Source: Chryseobacterium turcicum (GTDB lineage: Bacteria; Bacteroidota; Bacteroidia; Flavobacteriales; Weeksellaceae). From it: DNA of 64,000 nucleotides. Position 1 is the first letter of the stretch, and each line of letters begins with the position of its first letter. Shown here one piece after another: positions 42,895 through 51,362 of the stretch. The translations under genes and the position numbers were made by a program. The notes below the pieces were generated by a model, which worked only from the letters and a program-made list of their open reading frames with translations, searched no databases and was not told where the DNA came from. The stretch spans positions 1 through 64,000 of the forward strand of contig NZ_JAJNAY010000003.1 in NCBI RefSeq assembly GCF_021010565.1, given 5' to 3'.

Positions 42895-44973
42895 ATGAAA
42901 GCTACTTCCGCAAATTTACTGTCCGTCATCAAAGGTCCTAAACAGTTTATAATTCCAATTTACCAAAGAACTTATAGTTGGCAACTGTCCCAATGCAATC
43001 AGTTATTTAACGATATTTTGCGCATTAGCAAGGAAGATGATGTGCACGGCCATTTTTTAGGTTCGGTTGTATATTTTCAGGAGAGCATACACACCGTTTC
43101 CGATGTTCCTAAATTATTGGTAATTGATGGTCAGCAAAGATTAACAACGGTGTCTTTGCTTATTCTGGCATTGGCGAAATTCATTAAGGAAAATCCGGTT
43201 GATATTGACACCAATGCAACAAAGCTGCTGAATTATTATATGGTAAATGCCGAAGAAGAAAATGAGCTTCGCTATAAACTATTGCTAACAAGACGCGATA
43301 AGGAAACCTTTATTAACCTGGTAAAAGGAATCGAACTGGGAGAAAATAAGTCTCAAAGAATTTTTGAAAACTACGAATTTTTCAGATCGAAAATAAATGA
43401 ACATAATGTGCTGGAGGTCTACAATGGTGTGTTGCGGCTTTTCATTGTTGATGTAGCACTGGAGAAAGATAAAGATAATCCTCAGCTTATTTTCGAAAGC
43501 ATGAACTCTACCGGTTTAGATTTATCCCAGGCAGATCTCATAAGAAACTATGTCTTAATGGGCCAGGAAATAAATCTGCAAACCGAATTGTACGAGAAAT
43601 ACTGGTACCCAATGGAGCAGAGTTATGGCAACGACTATGCATCTCGCTTCGACTGGTTTATAAGAGATTATTTATCTCTTAAGATGGGTACTATTCCAAA
43701 AATTGGGAAAGTGTACGAAGAGTTTAAAACTTATGTTCAAAGTTCAAAATCACCGGCTACCATTACAGAAGTTGTTGCAGATATTGCGAAATATTCTAAA
43801 TTTTATGTCAATATAGTGCTACGAAAGGAACCGGAAAAATTACTTAACCAGCTTTTTTCTAATATATCGCGTTTAAAAGTAGATGTTTCTTATCCATTTA
43901 TTATGGCTGTTTACAATGACTATAGTTCGGGTATTATTAGTCGAGATGATTTTGCAGAGATTTTAAAATTAGTTGAAAACTATGTGTTCAGAAGGGCGAT
44001 ATGTGGCATTCCCACAAACAGCCTGAATAAAACCTTTGCTATTTTATACCGTGAAATTAAAGTGGAGAACTATTTGGAAAGCATCAAAGCTGCCTTTCAA
44101 TTGATGGAGGGATATAAAAGATTTCCTACTAACAACGAATTCGAGAAGGAATTTGTGAATAAGGACGTGTACAGTTTTAGGTCAAGAAATTATTTACTAA
44201 ACAAACTCGAGAACTATAACAGAAAGGAATTCGTAAATACCGACGAATATACAATAGAACATATTATGCCCCAGAACGAAAAATTATCGATAAGCTGGCA
44301 GAATATGTTAGGAGACGATTGGAAAGAGATACAAGCAAATTATTTGCATACCATTGGAAATCTTACTTTAACTGGTTATAATTCTGAATTGAGTGACAGA
44401 CCTTTTGGAGACAAGAAAAAAATGGTTGGCGGATTTGATGACTCGCCGTTGCGTCTAAATAATTTCATGAAGAACGTCGATATTTGGAATGAAGAAAATA
44501 TCAATAAAAGAGCACGGGAATTAGCTACAAAAGCAAAAGAAGTGTGGTCTGCTCCTAATTTGGAAGACACAGTCTTAGAAAAATATATGACCAAGGAAGT
44601 AAAAGAAATTGCGGCATATACAATTGATCAGTACGAATATCTGAATGAAGATATGATGGTTCTGTACGAAGCACTGAAGAAAAGGGTGCTAAACATTGAC
44701 TCTTCTGTTAAAGAAGAATACAAGAAACTCTATATTGCTTTTAAGTCGCAAACTAATTTTGTTGATGTAGTACCTCAAAAGTCTCGACTACGATTATCTC
44801 TGAATATGGAGTTTTCAGAAATCATTGATCCTGAGGGATGGTGTAAAGATGTAGCAAACCTTGGCCGTTGGGGAAATGGTGATGTAGAAGTGAGCTTTAA
44901 TAACCTGAATCAATTAGACTACATTATGTTCCTGATTCAGCAGGCTTTTGATTTACAGTTTGTGGAAGGGTAA
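42895..44973 (+). CDS. GmrSD-like (DUF262/DUF1524) nuclease
   Basis: The 692-residue product has DUF262 at the N-terminus with IPIYQRTYSWQ and LLVIDGQQRLTTVSLLI (the DGQQR motif near residues 76-86). A DUF1524 HNH-type nuclease lies at about 455-520: EYTIEHIMPQNEKLSISWQ, then LHTIGNLTLTGYNSELSDR. GmrSD enzymes cut glucosylated-hydroxymethylcytosine phage DNA, with NTP use by the DUF262 part. The His-x-x-Pro and Asn residues of the HNH are present. The C-terminal 120 residues are an extra domain. It lies 62 nt after the helicase/MTase gene. Confidence 0.92.
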   Translation: MKATSANLLSVIKGPKQFIIPIYQRTYSWQLSQCNQLFNDILRISKEDDVHGHFLGSVVYFQESIHTVSDVPKLLVIDGQQRLTTVSLLILALAKFIKENPVDIDTNATKLLNYYMVNAEEENELRYKLLLTRRDKETFINLVKGIELGENKSQRIFENYEFFRSKINEHNVLEVYNGVLRLFIVDVALEKDKDNPQLIFESMNSTGLDLSQADLIRNYVLMGQEINLQTELYEKYWYPMEQSYGNDYASRFDWFIRDYLSLKMGTIPKIGKVYEEFKTYVQSSKSPATITEVVADIAKYSKFYVNIVLRKEPEKLLNQLFSNISRLKVDVSYPFIMAVYNDYSSGIISRDDFAEILKLVENYVFRRAICGIPTNSLNKTFAILYREIKVENYLESIKAAFQLMEGYKRFPTNNEFEKEFVNKDVYSFRSRNYLLNKLENYNRKEFVNTDEYTIEHIMPQNEKLSISWQNMLGDDWKEIQANYLHTIGNLTLTGYNSELSDRPFGDKKKMVGGFDDSPLRLNNFMKNVDIWNEENINKRARELATKAKEVWSAPNLEDTVLEKYMTKEVKEIAAYTIDQYEYLNEDMMVLYEALKKRVLNIDSSVKEEYKKLYIAFKSQTNFVDVVPQKSRLRLSLNMEFSEIIDPEGWCKDVANLGRWGNGDVEVSFNNLNQLDYIMFLIQQAFDLQFVEG

Positions 44974-45037
44974 TAACGGGCAATTCTAATTTAATAATCT
45001 TCATTTTACTTAATTTAAAATGTAAAAAATTATACAG

Positions 45038-45646
45038 ATGGCAAAAAACATAGGTATTCTTGCTTCCATAAGTTGGAATAGCAATAGTTGGCAGGACCAG
45101 GCAACTCCCTCGGATATTGCAAAATCAAATTTTGATTATGTGAAGGCAAATGGGTGGATGCATGAGGATCTTAACTTTGGACATAGAAAGTATCCTTTAG
45201 AGGAAAACGGGACTTACATAGCATATACTCCACAGTTTAATACATTACCTTCTTTAGAAGAATCCAAGTATGTTGGAATAGTGTTTTTAAAAAGTTTCAA
45301 TTATCATAAAAATAAAAATTTCATCGTTGGATGCTATGCTTTTCCTGACATCGGTCGTTTTGTGAGGAGTGCTGACGAGGAAAAGTACAATGTTTACGAC
45401 TTCGGGAATATTAGGGCAACACCTGAAAATATTATACTGTTTTCCACTCCTATGCCTATAACAGATGAGATTTGTTCAATAAAAGGATATCTACCCAAAG
45501 GAAAAAAACTAGGTAAAATGGGTTACAATTATTTGGAATACAGCAATGTTTTAAAAATTCTTGATGAAGCAACAAGATTGAACAGGGATAAAAATCTAGA
45601 CTCGATTAAGTATAAGTTTTTAACTGACGGTCGATACAAATTTTAA
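45038..45646 (+). CDS. hypothetical protein of restriction operon
   Basis: A 202-residue soluble protein, start MAKNIGILASISWNSNSWQD. It has several aromatic patches (FDYVKANGWMHEDLNFGHRK, IVFLKSFNYHKNKNFIVGCY, YDFGNIRATPENIILFSTPM). I cannot assign it. The layout of beta strands and aromatic residues is compatible with a small reader domain, but this is a guess. It ends one base before the next gene, so the two are coupled. Confidence 0.55.
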   Translation: MAKNIGILASISWNSNSWQDQATPSDIAKSNFDYVKANGWMHEDLNFGHRKYPLEENGTYIAYTPQFNTLPSLEESKYVGIVFLKSFNYHKNKNFIVGCYAFPDIGRFVRSADEEKYNVYDFGNIRATPENIILFSTPMPITDEICSIKGYLPKGKKLGKMGYNYLEYSNVLKILDEATRLNRDKNLDSIKYKFLTDGRYKF

Positions 45647-45647
45647 C

Positions 45648-46328
45648 ATGCCAATCAAAAAAACACAGCAGGAAAAACTGGAATCCTTTTTCGACAGTCT
45701 AAATAAGGAGATTGTCAAAAACGGATCGAAGTCGATCAAGGTAAAAACCCTTGTCAAAAATTTTGGTTATAGTAAAAGAAGTATCCAAAATATCATGAAG
45801 ATAAACGACGAATTAAAATCACGTGGCTTATTTGCTCAACCTGAGTATTCAATGGATCTTAAATTTGAATCTATACTGAGAATTTCTTCATATCCGGTAA
45901 AGCAGTTAGGTGATTTATTCTCATCCGAAAAACAACTGGAAGATTTTTTTGACACTAAAAAACTTTATAAAAAACTCGATATTAAATCTGTCGAGAGACA
46001 ATATAGTCCGAATGGCTCAAAAGACCGGTTGGATTTTCGGGGTATAACAGAAGAAGGCGAAGTGGTAGTTTTGGAATTAAAAAATTTTGGCGGGGGAAAA
46101 TCTGCTGTAGAACAGGTTTTAAGATATACAGGCTTGCTTAAACTTGAAAATTCAAAGTCCAAAATTAGAACAGTATTAGTAACTGGTATCCAAAATTATG
46201 AAACCACATTGGCCATCAATGGGATGACAAAAACGCAAAGGAAATCATTTGAGTGGTATCTTTACAAATTCGATAAATCGTCTAACAAATTAGATTTGAT
46301 CAGACTCTCCGATGAAGATTTTAAGTGA
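45648..46328 (+). CDS. NucS/DUF91-like PD-(D/E)XK nuclease with winged-helix start
   Basis: The 226-residue product has an N-terminal HTH-like part (IKVKTLVKNFGYSKRSIQNI) and a C-terminal nuclease fold: SVERQYSPNGSKDRLDFRGI, then EEGEVVVLELKNFGGGKSAV, then EQVLRYTGLLK. Asp in KDRLDF, Glu-x-Lys in LELKN and the Gln/Tyr following are the active-site residues of the PD-(D/E)XK group closest to NucS. It follows the unknown gene by 1 nt. Confidence 0.78.
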   Translation: MPIKKTQQEKLESFFDSLNKEIVKNGSKSIKVKTLVKNFGYSKRSIQNIMKINDELKSRGLFAQPEYSMDLKFESILRISSYPVKQLGDLFSSEKQLEDFFDTKKLYKKLDIKSVERQYSPNGSKDRLDFRGITEEGEVVVLELKNFGGGKSAVEQVLRYTGLLKLENSKSKIRTVLVTGIQNYETTLAINGMTKTQRKSFEWYLYKFDKSSNKLDLIRLSDEDFK

Positions 46329-46349
46329 TAAAATTTTAAGGTAAAATAA

Positions 46350-47414
46350 TTGTACACTAAAAATCAATTTCAGCTCTTAAAAGACTTTGCAGATAAGAAT
46401 GATGCATTGTTTGATCTGGGAATCACTACCACGGATAGTTTTACCGGGGAAATCGGGGAATTCATAGCCTGTCAACATTTCAAACTTCACAAGTCCGGTC
46501 GATCAAATAAGGCAGTAGATGGCATTGCACCTAATGGTGAACGGTATCAGATTAAATCAAAGGTTGTTTCCACAAGCAGCTTTAGTCATACAATCTCAAA
46601 CTTACAGCCTGATTTATTTGACAAACTTGTTTTGGTATATTTTGATATTCACTATAATCTTCTGAAAATGTTGGTTATACCTGTTTCAGAAATCCCAGAA
46701 TCTGTTTTTAGAATTACAAAATCAAATATTTCAAAATTTGAGTCTATTGATAGAGTTAAGATGCCTTTGAAATTCCAAAAAGCACTTACAGATTTTGCAA
46801 AGTCGTTCACTGCCCTTCAGGAAAATGGTATTATACGAAGCCGTAGAATCGTTGGTGATATAGGGGAATTTTATGCATGTAAAAAATTAGACTTAATAAT
46901 TAGTGAGAATCAAACGGAAAAAGGCATAGATGCACGACATCCAAATGGATTGACGTTCGAGGTCAAGACAAGATGGGTATACGAAAGTGATCGCCGGATT
47001 TCAGAAGTCAGAAGATTAAATAATTTAGTCGGCAAAACTGCCGATTATCTAATAGTGGTTACCCTCGACAGATGTTTTGAATGCTCAGGAATGTGGATCA
47101 TACCAATGAAAAATATCGCAAACCCTAAGTCCGCTAGTCTGAAAATTATAAATAGCACACCAGGCGTCAAAAATATTATCCCAAGCAAGATTTCCTGGTT
47201 ACAGAACAGGGAATCTTTTCAGGGTTTCGACACAGTTATAAGTAAAAGGCAAACCAACAAAACTATTGCGAAAAGAAGGCCAAGGCCTGTAAAGCCCAAG
47301 CAAGTACCTCTTCCACTTATACCTGTTGAAGAAAACAACGAAATAAGTATTGAACAAATCATCATTGCGGCTGTTTTAATTGCTTTAGGCTTACTAGTAG
47401 CAGTAATAATTTGA
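46350..47414 (+). CDS. tandem restriction-endonuclease-like protein with membrane anchor
   Basis: The 354-residue product has two related nuclease-like modules. The first has FTGEIGEFIACQHFKL and VDGIAPNGERYQIKSKVV; the second has IVGDIGEFYACKKLDL and IDARHPNGLTFEVKTRWV. Both have the Gly-Glu helix start, an Asp and a [I/E]-x-K strand of the PD-(D/E)XK-like fold. In the first module the catalytic Glu is Gln-Ile (YQIKSK), so it may be inactive. A basic linker (KRRPRPVKPKQ) and one transmembrane helix (IIIAAVLIALGLLVAVII) end the protein, which is unusual for a restriction nuclease. The start is TTG, 21 nt after the NucS-like gene. Confidence 0.7.
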   Translation: MYTKNQFQLLKDFADKNDALFDLGITTTDSFTGEIGEFIACQHFKLHKSGRSNKAVDGIAPNGERYQIKSKVVSTSSFSHTISNLQPDLFDKLVLVYFDIHYNLLKMLVIPVSEIPESVFRITKSNISKFESIDRVKMPLKFQKALTDFAKSFTALQENGIIRSRRIVGDIGEFYACKKLDLIISENQTEKGIDARHPNGLTFEVKTRWVYESDRRISEVRRLNNLVGKTADYLIVVTLDRCFECSGMWIIPMKNIANPKSASLKIINSTPGVKNIIPSKISWLQNRESFQGFDTVISKRQTNKTIAKRRPRPVKPKQVPLPLIPVEENNEISIEQIIIAAVLIALGLLVAVII

Positions 47415-47507
47415 GTGCCAAGTTATAATAACATGTATAATTACCAAAATGGCTCAACGTAACTTCTTAATCCGTTCTGTAATATTGTAAATTATAAATC
47501 CTTTTTT

Positions 47508-50500
47508 TTAATTTATTTGTGTCGCTACTTCCAGGTATCTGCAAAAGGGATTTGCAAGTTTCATCTGGTTGGGCGAATGACATTCGGGTTCAAAAAGCCG
47601 TGGGCTGCCTACTAAAACAAACAGTGCTCGTGCTCTTGAAACAGCGACATTAAATCGGTTTGGGCTATATAAAAAATCCATGCCCCTTGGCGCGTCCTCT
47701 GGCGTAGAACTGGCCATACTGTAAATGATGATGGGCGACTCCTGACCTTGGAATTTGTCTACGGTTCCTATTTCATAATTGGGCAACCTATTCTGGAGCT
47801 CAAAAACATTGTTATTATATGGGGTGATAATCTTTATATCTTTTGCCACTACTTGGTGTTTTTGTTTTTTTGCATCGATATAGAAAACATCGCCTTTAGT
47901 TAAATCTTCAACAATTTTCTCAATGCAGTCTATTTCTTCCTCTGAACTATTACTGTTGCCTTCGTGCTCCACTGATGTGTATATGAGACCTGATCCACTA
48001 TAAATAGTGTTACCAGCTATTTGTTGATATTCCAACCCATCTTTTGCCGTTAATCTGGACTCATAAAACATTTCCGAATCAAACGCACAAATGGAAGGAT
48101 GCATTCTCCAGGTCGTCTCCAAAAAGATACCACGGGTTGCTGCGATGGTCTTTTTCCCTTCAAGCAGATGTTCTAATGCAGATACATCGGTTCCATCTGG
48201 ATGAACACCTTTTATGGGTTGTTTCAGCTGCTGATGATCGCCAAGGAAAATTACATTTTTAGCAGCATGTGAAACAACAATAGTTTCGAGAAGAGAATAT
48301 TGCCCAGCTTCATCAATAAATAGGTAATCAAGGGTGTCTTTAAAATCATCTTTGCACCACATAAAACTAGTTCCAGCAATGATTTGATAATTTGGGAGGG
48401 CTCCAACAACATCACCTGTACTTTTTGGTGTGTCCCAAAAAGAAATAGTTTCATCTTTGGAAGAACCTTTATAAAGAACTTTAATTGGGAAACGTTCTTC
48501 ATCAGCCACTTCCTTTACTTTATTCATAAGGTTAATAATTACCTTATGGCTCAATGCAGTAATGCCTATCTTTTTCCCTTCTTTTAAGAGATTTACAATC
48601 ATGTGACTGGCTGTAAAACTTTTTCCGGCACCGGGTGGACCTTGTATAGGTAAGTAACTACGATTTAATTGAGACGCCCAGTTTTTGCTTTTTTCCACTA
48701 AATCATCCGTATCAATAACATCTTCAATAAGCCTCGAATCAGTATTTAACAAGATGTCTCTCGAAACTCTATAGTCATCTAATGGACTGTCGAACCCATT
48801 TTCAAAAATCCATTCTGCAAAAGTGATAATATTGTCTTCTTTGTCTTTTGTAATAAAATTTTCATATTTGATTAATCTTTCAGGATGTATTTCCTGAAGT
48901 GTCTTACCTTTTTTGAGTTTTAGTCTGCTATTTTTTACATCAAGTTCATAAACCTCAATCAATTTATCAGCTACTGGATCTTTTAGTTTCTCGCCTTCTT
49001 TTAAATCCATTTCTTGTGGGGGAAAAATATAGGTATCTCCAATACTTCTGTCGATCGGAACTCTTTCTCCAGTATAGGTTAAACCCCCAATAGCAGCCTT
49101 TTCATCAAGTAGTTCATCAAGTTCTAAATCTTTCAGTCGGTAATATTCCCACCAAAAGGAGTTTTTTTCACGACGGTACCAATCAAGAAAATGAGCTAAA
49201 ATATATCTTGCCTGCTGTTCCTTTGTTCGTTCAGTGTAATCTACTGGGACATTTTCTAGAAGAGCATCATAAATAGGTTTAATTCTTTCTAAGTGTGCAG
49301 TAATATGTTCAGGTTCCTCTACTTCACTTGGAATTGGTCTTTCAATTTCTTCACCGATCTCGACTAATTTTTGTCTTTCTTCTTCCAACCAATTATGCAA
49401 ATTTTTTGTAGAAAAGCAATCATCTTCGTTGTATTGTCGGACAGTATTGGTCATATCCGCAGTAATTTCTTCTATTTTGTTTGATTCAAGTAGAAACTCC
49501 AAATCAGCTTTAATTCCTGAAACAACTCTTAAATCTATTTCTCTCACAAAACCATGATATGCTTCAAGATCTTTCAAAGAATATCTTTCTATTCCTGCTC
49601 TAATGCTCTGTTTTAAAATACGGTGTAAATCGACAAATTTTTGAGTTCGTAGGAGAATATCAATTTCATTTTCCTTAACGGCATATTTCCCCATCATTCT
49701 TTTTAATGCAGCACTTTCGTAAGGTGCGAAATGGTAGATATGGAGATCAGGATATTGTTCTTTTTTATCAAAAACGAAATCAATAAATTGTATCAACGCA
49801 TCCTTTTCTTCTTCCATATTATGTACCCAAATGTGGAAATATTGATCTTGAAATACCCAACCGAACAAATATTCTAATCCTGTTGGTTCCACAAGTGGAT
49901 CTCCTTCAAAATCTAAATAAATATCTCCTTTGCTCGGTTTTGGAAGAGTAAAAAATCCAGTATTAGGCTTTTTTTCTAAAATTTCATATACAGGTTGTTG
50001 AATGATTCTGCTTTCCTTCTGAATCCTTGCCTGTTCTCGAAGCTTGGTGAAAGTCTCCTTGAATCCCTTTTTTGGTTTAAAAGGGATCGGAAGTGTCATT
50101 TCTGCCATTTCATCCAGGGTATGAATACCTTGTGATTTCACCTCTTTTATTTGTGAACTGCCCATCCCCGCAATGAAGCTCAGATGGTCATCATTTCTTC
50201 TTATTTTGTTGCAATGTTCCCACCAGTCGCAAATATCACAATGAGAGCAAGGTTCAGGGTACGTTTCAAGTGGGACCTGAGTCGCGGCATTTAATCTCTT
50301 TTTTATTAATCTCAAATAGGAGATATAATCATTAACTCTGTATTCAAGTTCTTCATCGGGATTCTTAACATACATATACTCAGGCAGTCTGCCCTGAATC
50401 TCCCCAATAATTTCTGAATACAATGCAATCTGCAAAATAGTTCCTGCTCTGGTATTACTTGAAAGTTTAGTGTCAATAACTTCGTAAGACCAATCACCTA

Positions 50501-50930
50501 GATTACTCGGAGCCTCAACTTTTCTTAGAAAATCTGCCCATCCCTGCCATTTTTGTGTACTCAGCCTCGCTTGGTAAATAAAATCATAGCCAGATTTCAT
50601 CGCGGCTACCGTTTGTTTATAGGCAACGGCAAGATCTTTATCTACTTTGAAGACAGTTTTTCCACCATTTTCATATTCTGAAAGAATCGCCTGTTCAAAT
50701 TCCTCACCACGTTCCCTTAATAGAATTAAGGACCTGTTGCTGGTAAATGATTTTTCCAGTACACCTGTTACAGCGTGATGATTAAGATTTGTTAAATGCT
50801 TGCAGTGGATATGATTGGCCAGATCAGATGCAGAAAATATGATTTCCCCTTTTTCTTTTCTCATGTATGGTGTAATTGATTTCGATTCATCATTAATTTG
50901 CAACTCTAAATATAGCGTATTTAACTGCAA
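47508..50930 (-). CDS. TM0106-type RecB/Cas4-DEDD-SF1 helicase fusion
   Basis: The 1140-residue product has three parts. The first is a Cas4/RecB-type nuclease with iron-sulfur cysteines (C43 in HIHCKHL and the cluster CSHCDICDWWEHC near residues 226-239). The second is an RNase_H_2/DEDD exonuclease (DIYLDFEGDPL near 340, RYSLKDLEAYHGF, QYNEDDCFSTKNL). The third is a C-terminal SF1 helicase of the Dna2/UPF1 type, with IQGPPGAGKSFTAS near 760, LFIDEAGQYSL, LGDHQQLKQP, GTVDKFQGQESP and RFNVAVSRARALF. TM0106-family proteins occur in many bacteria and are poorly studied. It stands alone, convergent with the restriction operon and divergent from the helicase-DarT cassette. Confidence 0.92.
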   Translation of the reverse strand: MQLNTLYLELQINDESKSITPYMRKEKGEIIFSASDLANHIHCKHLTNLNHHAVTGVLEKSFTSNRSLILLRERGEEFEQAILSEYENGGKTVFKVDKDLAVAYKQTVAAMKSGYDFIYQARLSTQKWQGWADFLRKVEAPSNLGDWSYEVIDTKLSSNTRAGTILQIALYSEIIGEIQGRLPEYMYVKNPDEELEYRVNDYISYLRLIKKRLNAATQVPLETYPEPCSHCDICDWWEHCNKIRRNDDHLSFIAGMGSSQIKEVKSQGIHTLDEMAEMTLPIPFKPKKGFKETFTKLREQARIQKESRIIQQPVYEILEKKPNTGFFTLPKPSKGDIYLDFEGDPLVEPTGLEYLFGWVFQDQYFHIWVHNMEEEKDALIQFIDFVFDKKEQYPDLHIYHFAPYESAALKRMMGKYAVKENEIDILLRTQKFVDLHRILKQSIRAGIERYSLKDLEAYHGFVREIDLRVVSGIKADLEFLLESNKIEEITADMTNTVRQYNEDDCFSTKNLHNWLEEERQKLVEIGEEIERPIPSEVEEPEHITAHLERIKPIYDALLENVPVDYTERTKEQQARYILAHFLDWYRREKNSFWWEYYRLKDLELDELLDEKAAIGGLTYTGERVPIDRSIGDTYIFPPQEMDLKEGEKLKDPVADKLIEVYELDVKNSRLKLKKGKTLQEIHPERLIKYENFITKDKEDNIITFAEWIFENGFDSPLDDYRVSRDILLNTDSRLIEDVIDTDDLVEKSKNWASQLNRSYLPIQGPPGAGKSFTASHMIVNLLKEGKKIGITALSHKVIINLMNKVKEVADEERFPIKVLYKGSSKDETISFWDTPKSTGDVVGALPNYQIIAGTSFMWCKDDFKDTLDYLFIDEAGQYSLLETIVVSHAAKNVIFLGDHQQLKQPIKGVHPDGTDVSALEHLLEGKKTIAATRGIFLETTWRMHPSICAFDSEMFYESRLTAKDGLEYQQIAGNTIYSGSGLIYTSVEHEGNSNSSEEEIDCIEKIVEDLTKGDVFYIDAKKQKHQVVAKDIKIITPYNNNVFELQNRLPNYEIGTVDKFQGQESPIIIYSMASSTPEDAPRGMDFLYSPNRFNVAVSRARALFVLVGSPRLFEPECHSPNQMKLANPFCRYLEVATQIN

Positions 50931-50975
50931 TCCCGAATAGAAATTTTCCTCTATGTGATATCCGCATCTACTGTA

Positions 50976-51022
50976 ACCACCGTTCTGTCACAGCAAATAA
51001 CATACTTGCAATTATAGTCAAT
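50976..51022 (+). repeat. left copy of degenerate 47-bp direct repeat flanking the DarT cassette
   Basis: Aligned without gaps with 61203-61249, 36 of 47 bases are identical. The best shared block is TCTG[TC]CACAGCAA[AG]TAACATA. It lies between the two divergent helicase genes, about 340 nt before the cassette. Otherwise 50931-51362 holds no gene or hairpin that I can see. Confidence 0.6.
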
Positions 51023-51362
51023 CAGCCACTTTATAAAACCACTGCCTGACGTCCTGAGCCTCACTCCCAAGCTGAAATAGTATTCAAAGTCTTATTATCC
51101 CAAACCTTAATTTTCATCTTTCTCCTTTACGTTTTTTTTCTTCCGATTGCAGTTTGTATATTAGTGAATTCTGTAAAACCATTTATAACCTCAATTTTTT
51201 AGGTTGATGTTTCTTTTTTGGGAACTGTTAAGACTTGAAATTTAGATTTTGGACATAGAACTATTATAAAAACACTAATGAACACAATTGCAATGCTGCT
51301 TCATTCCAAAGAAAACTTAAACAGTTTCAGTCATTTACAGCACCCCGGAAAAATTAATATTT

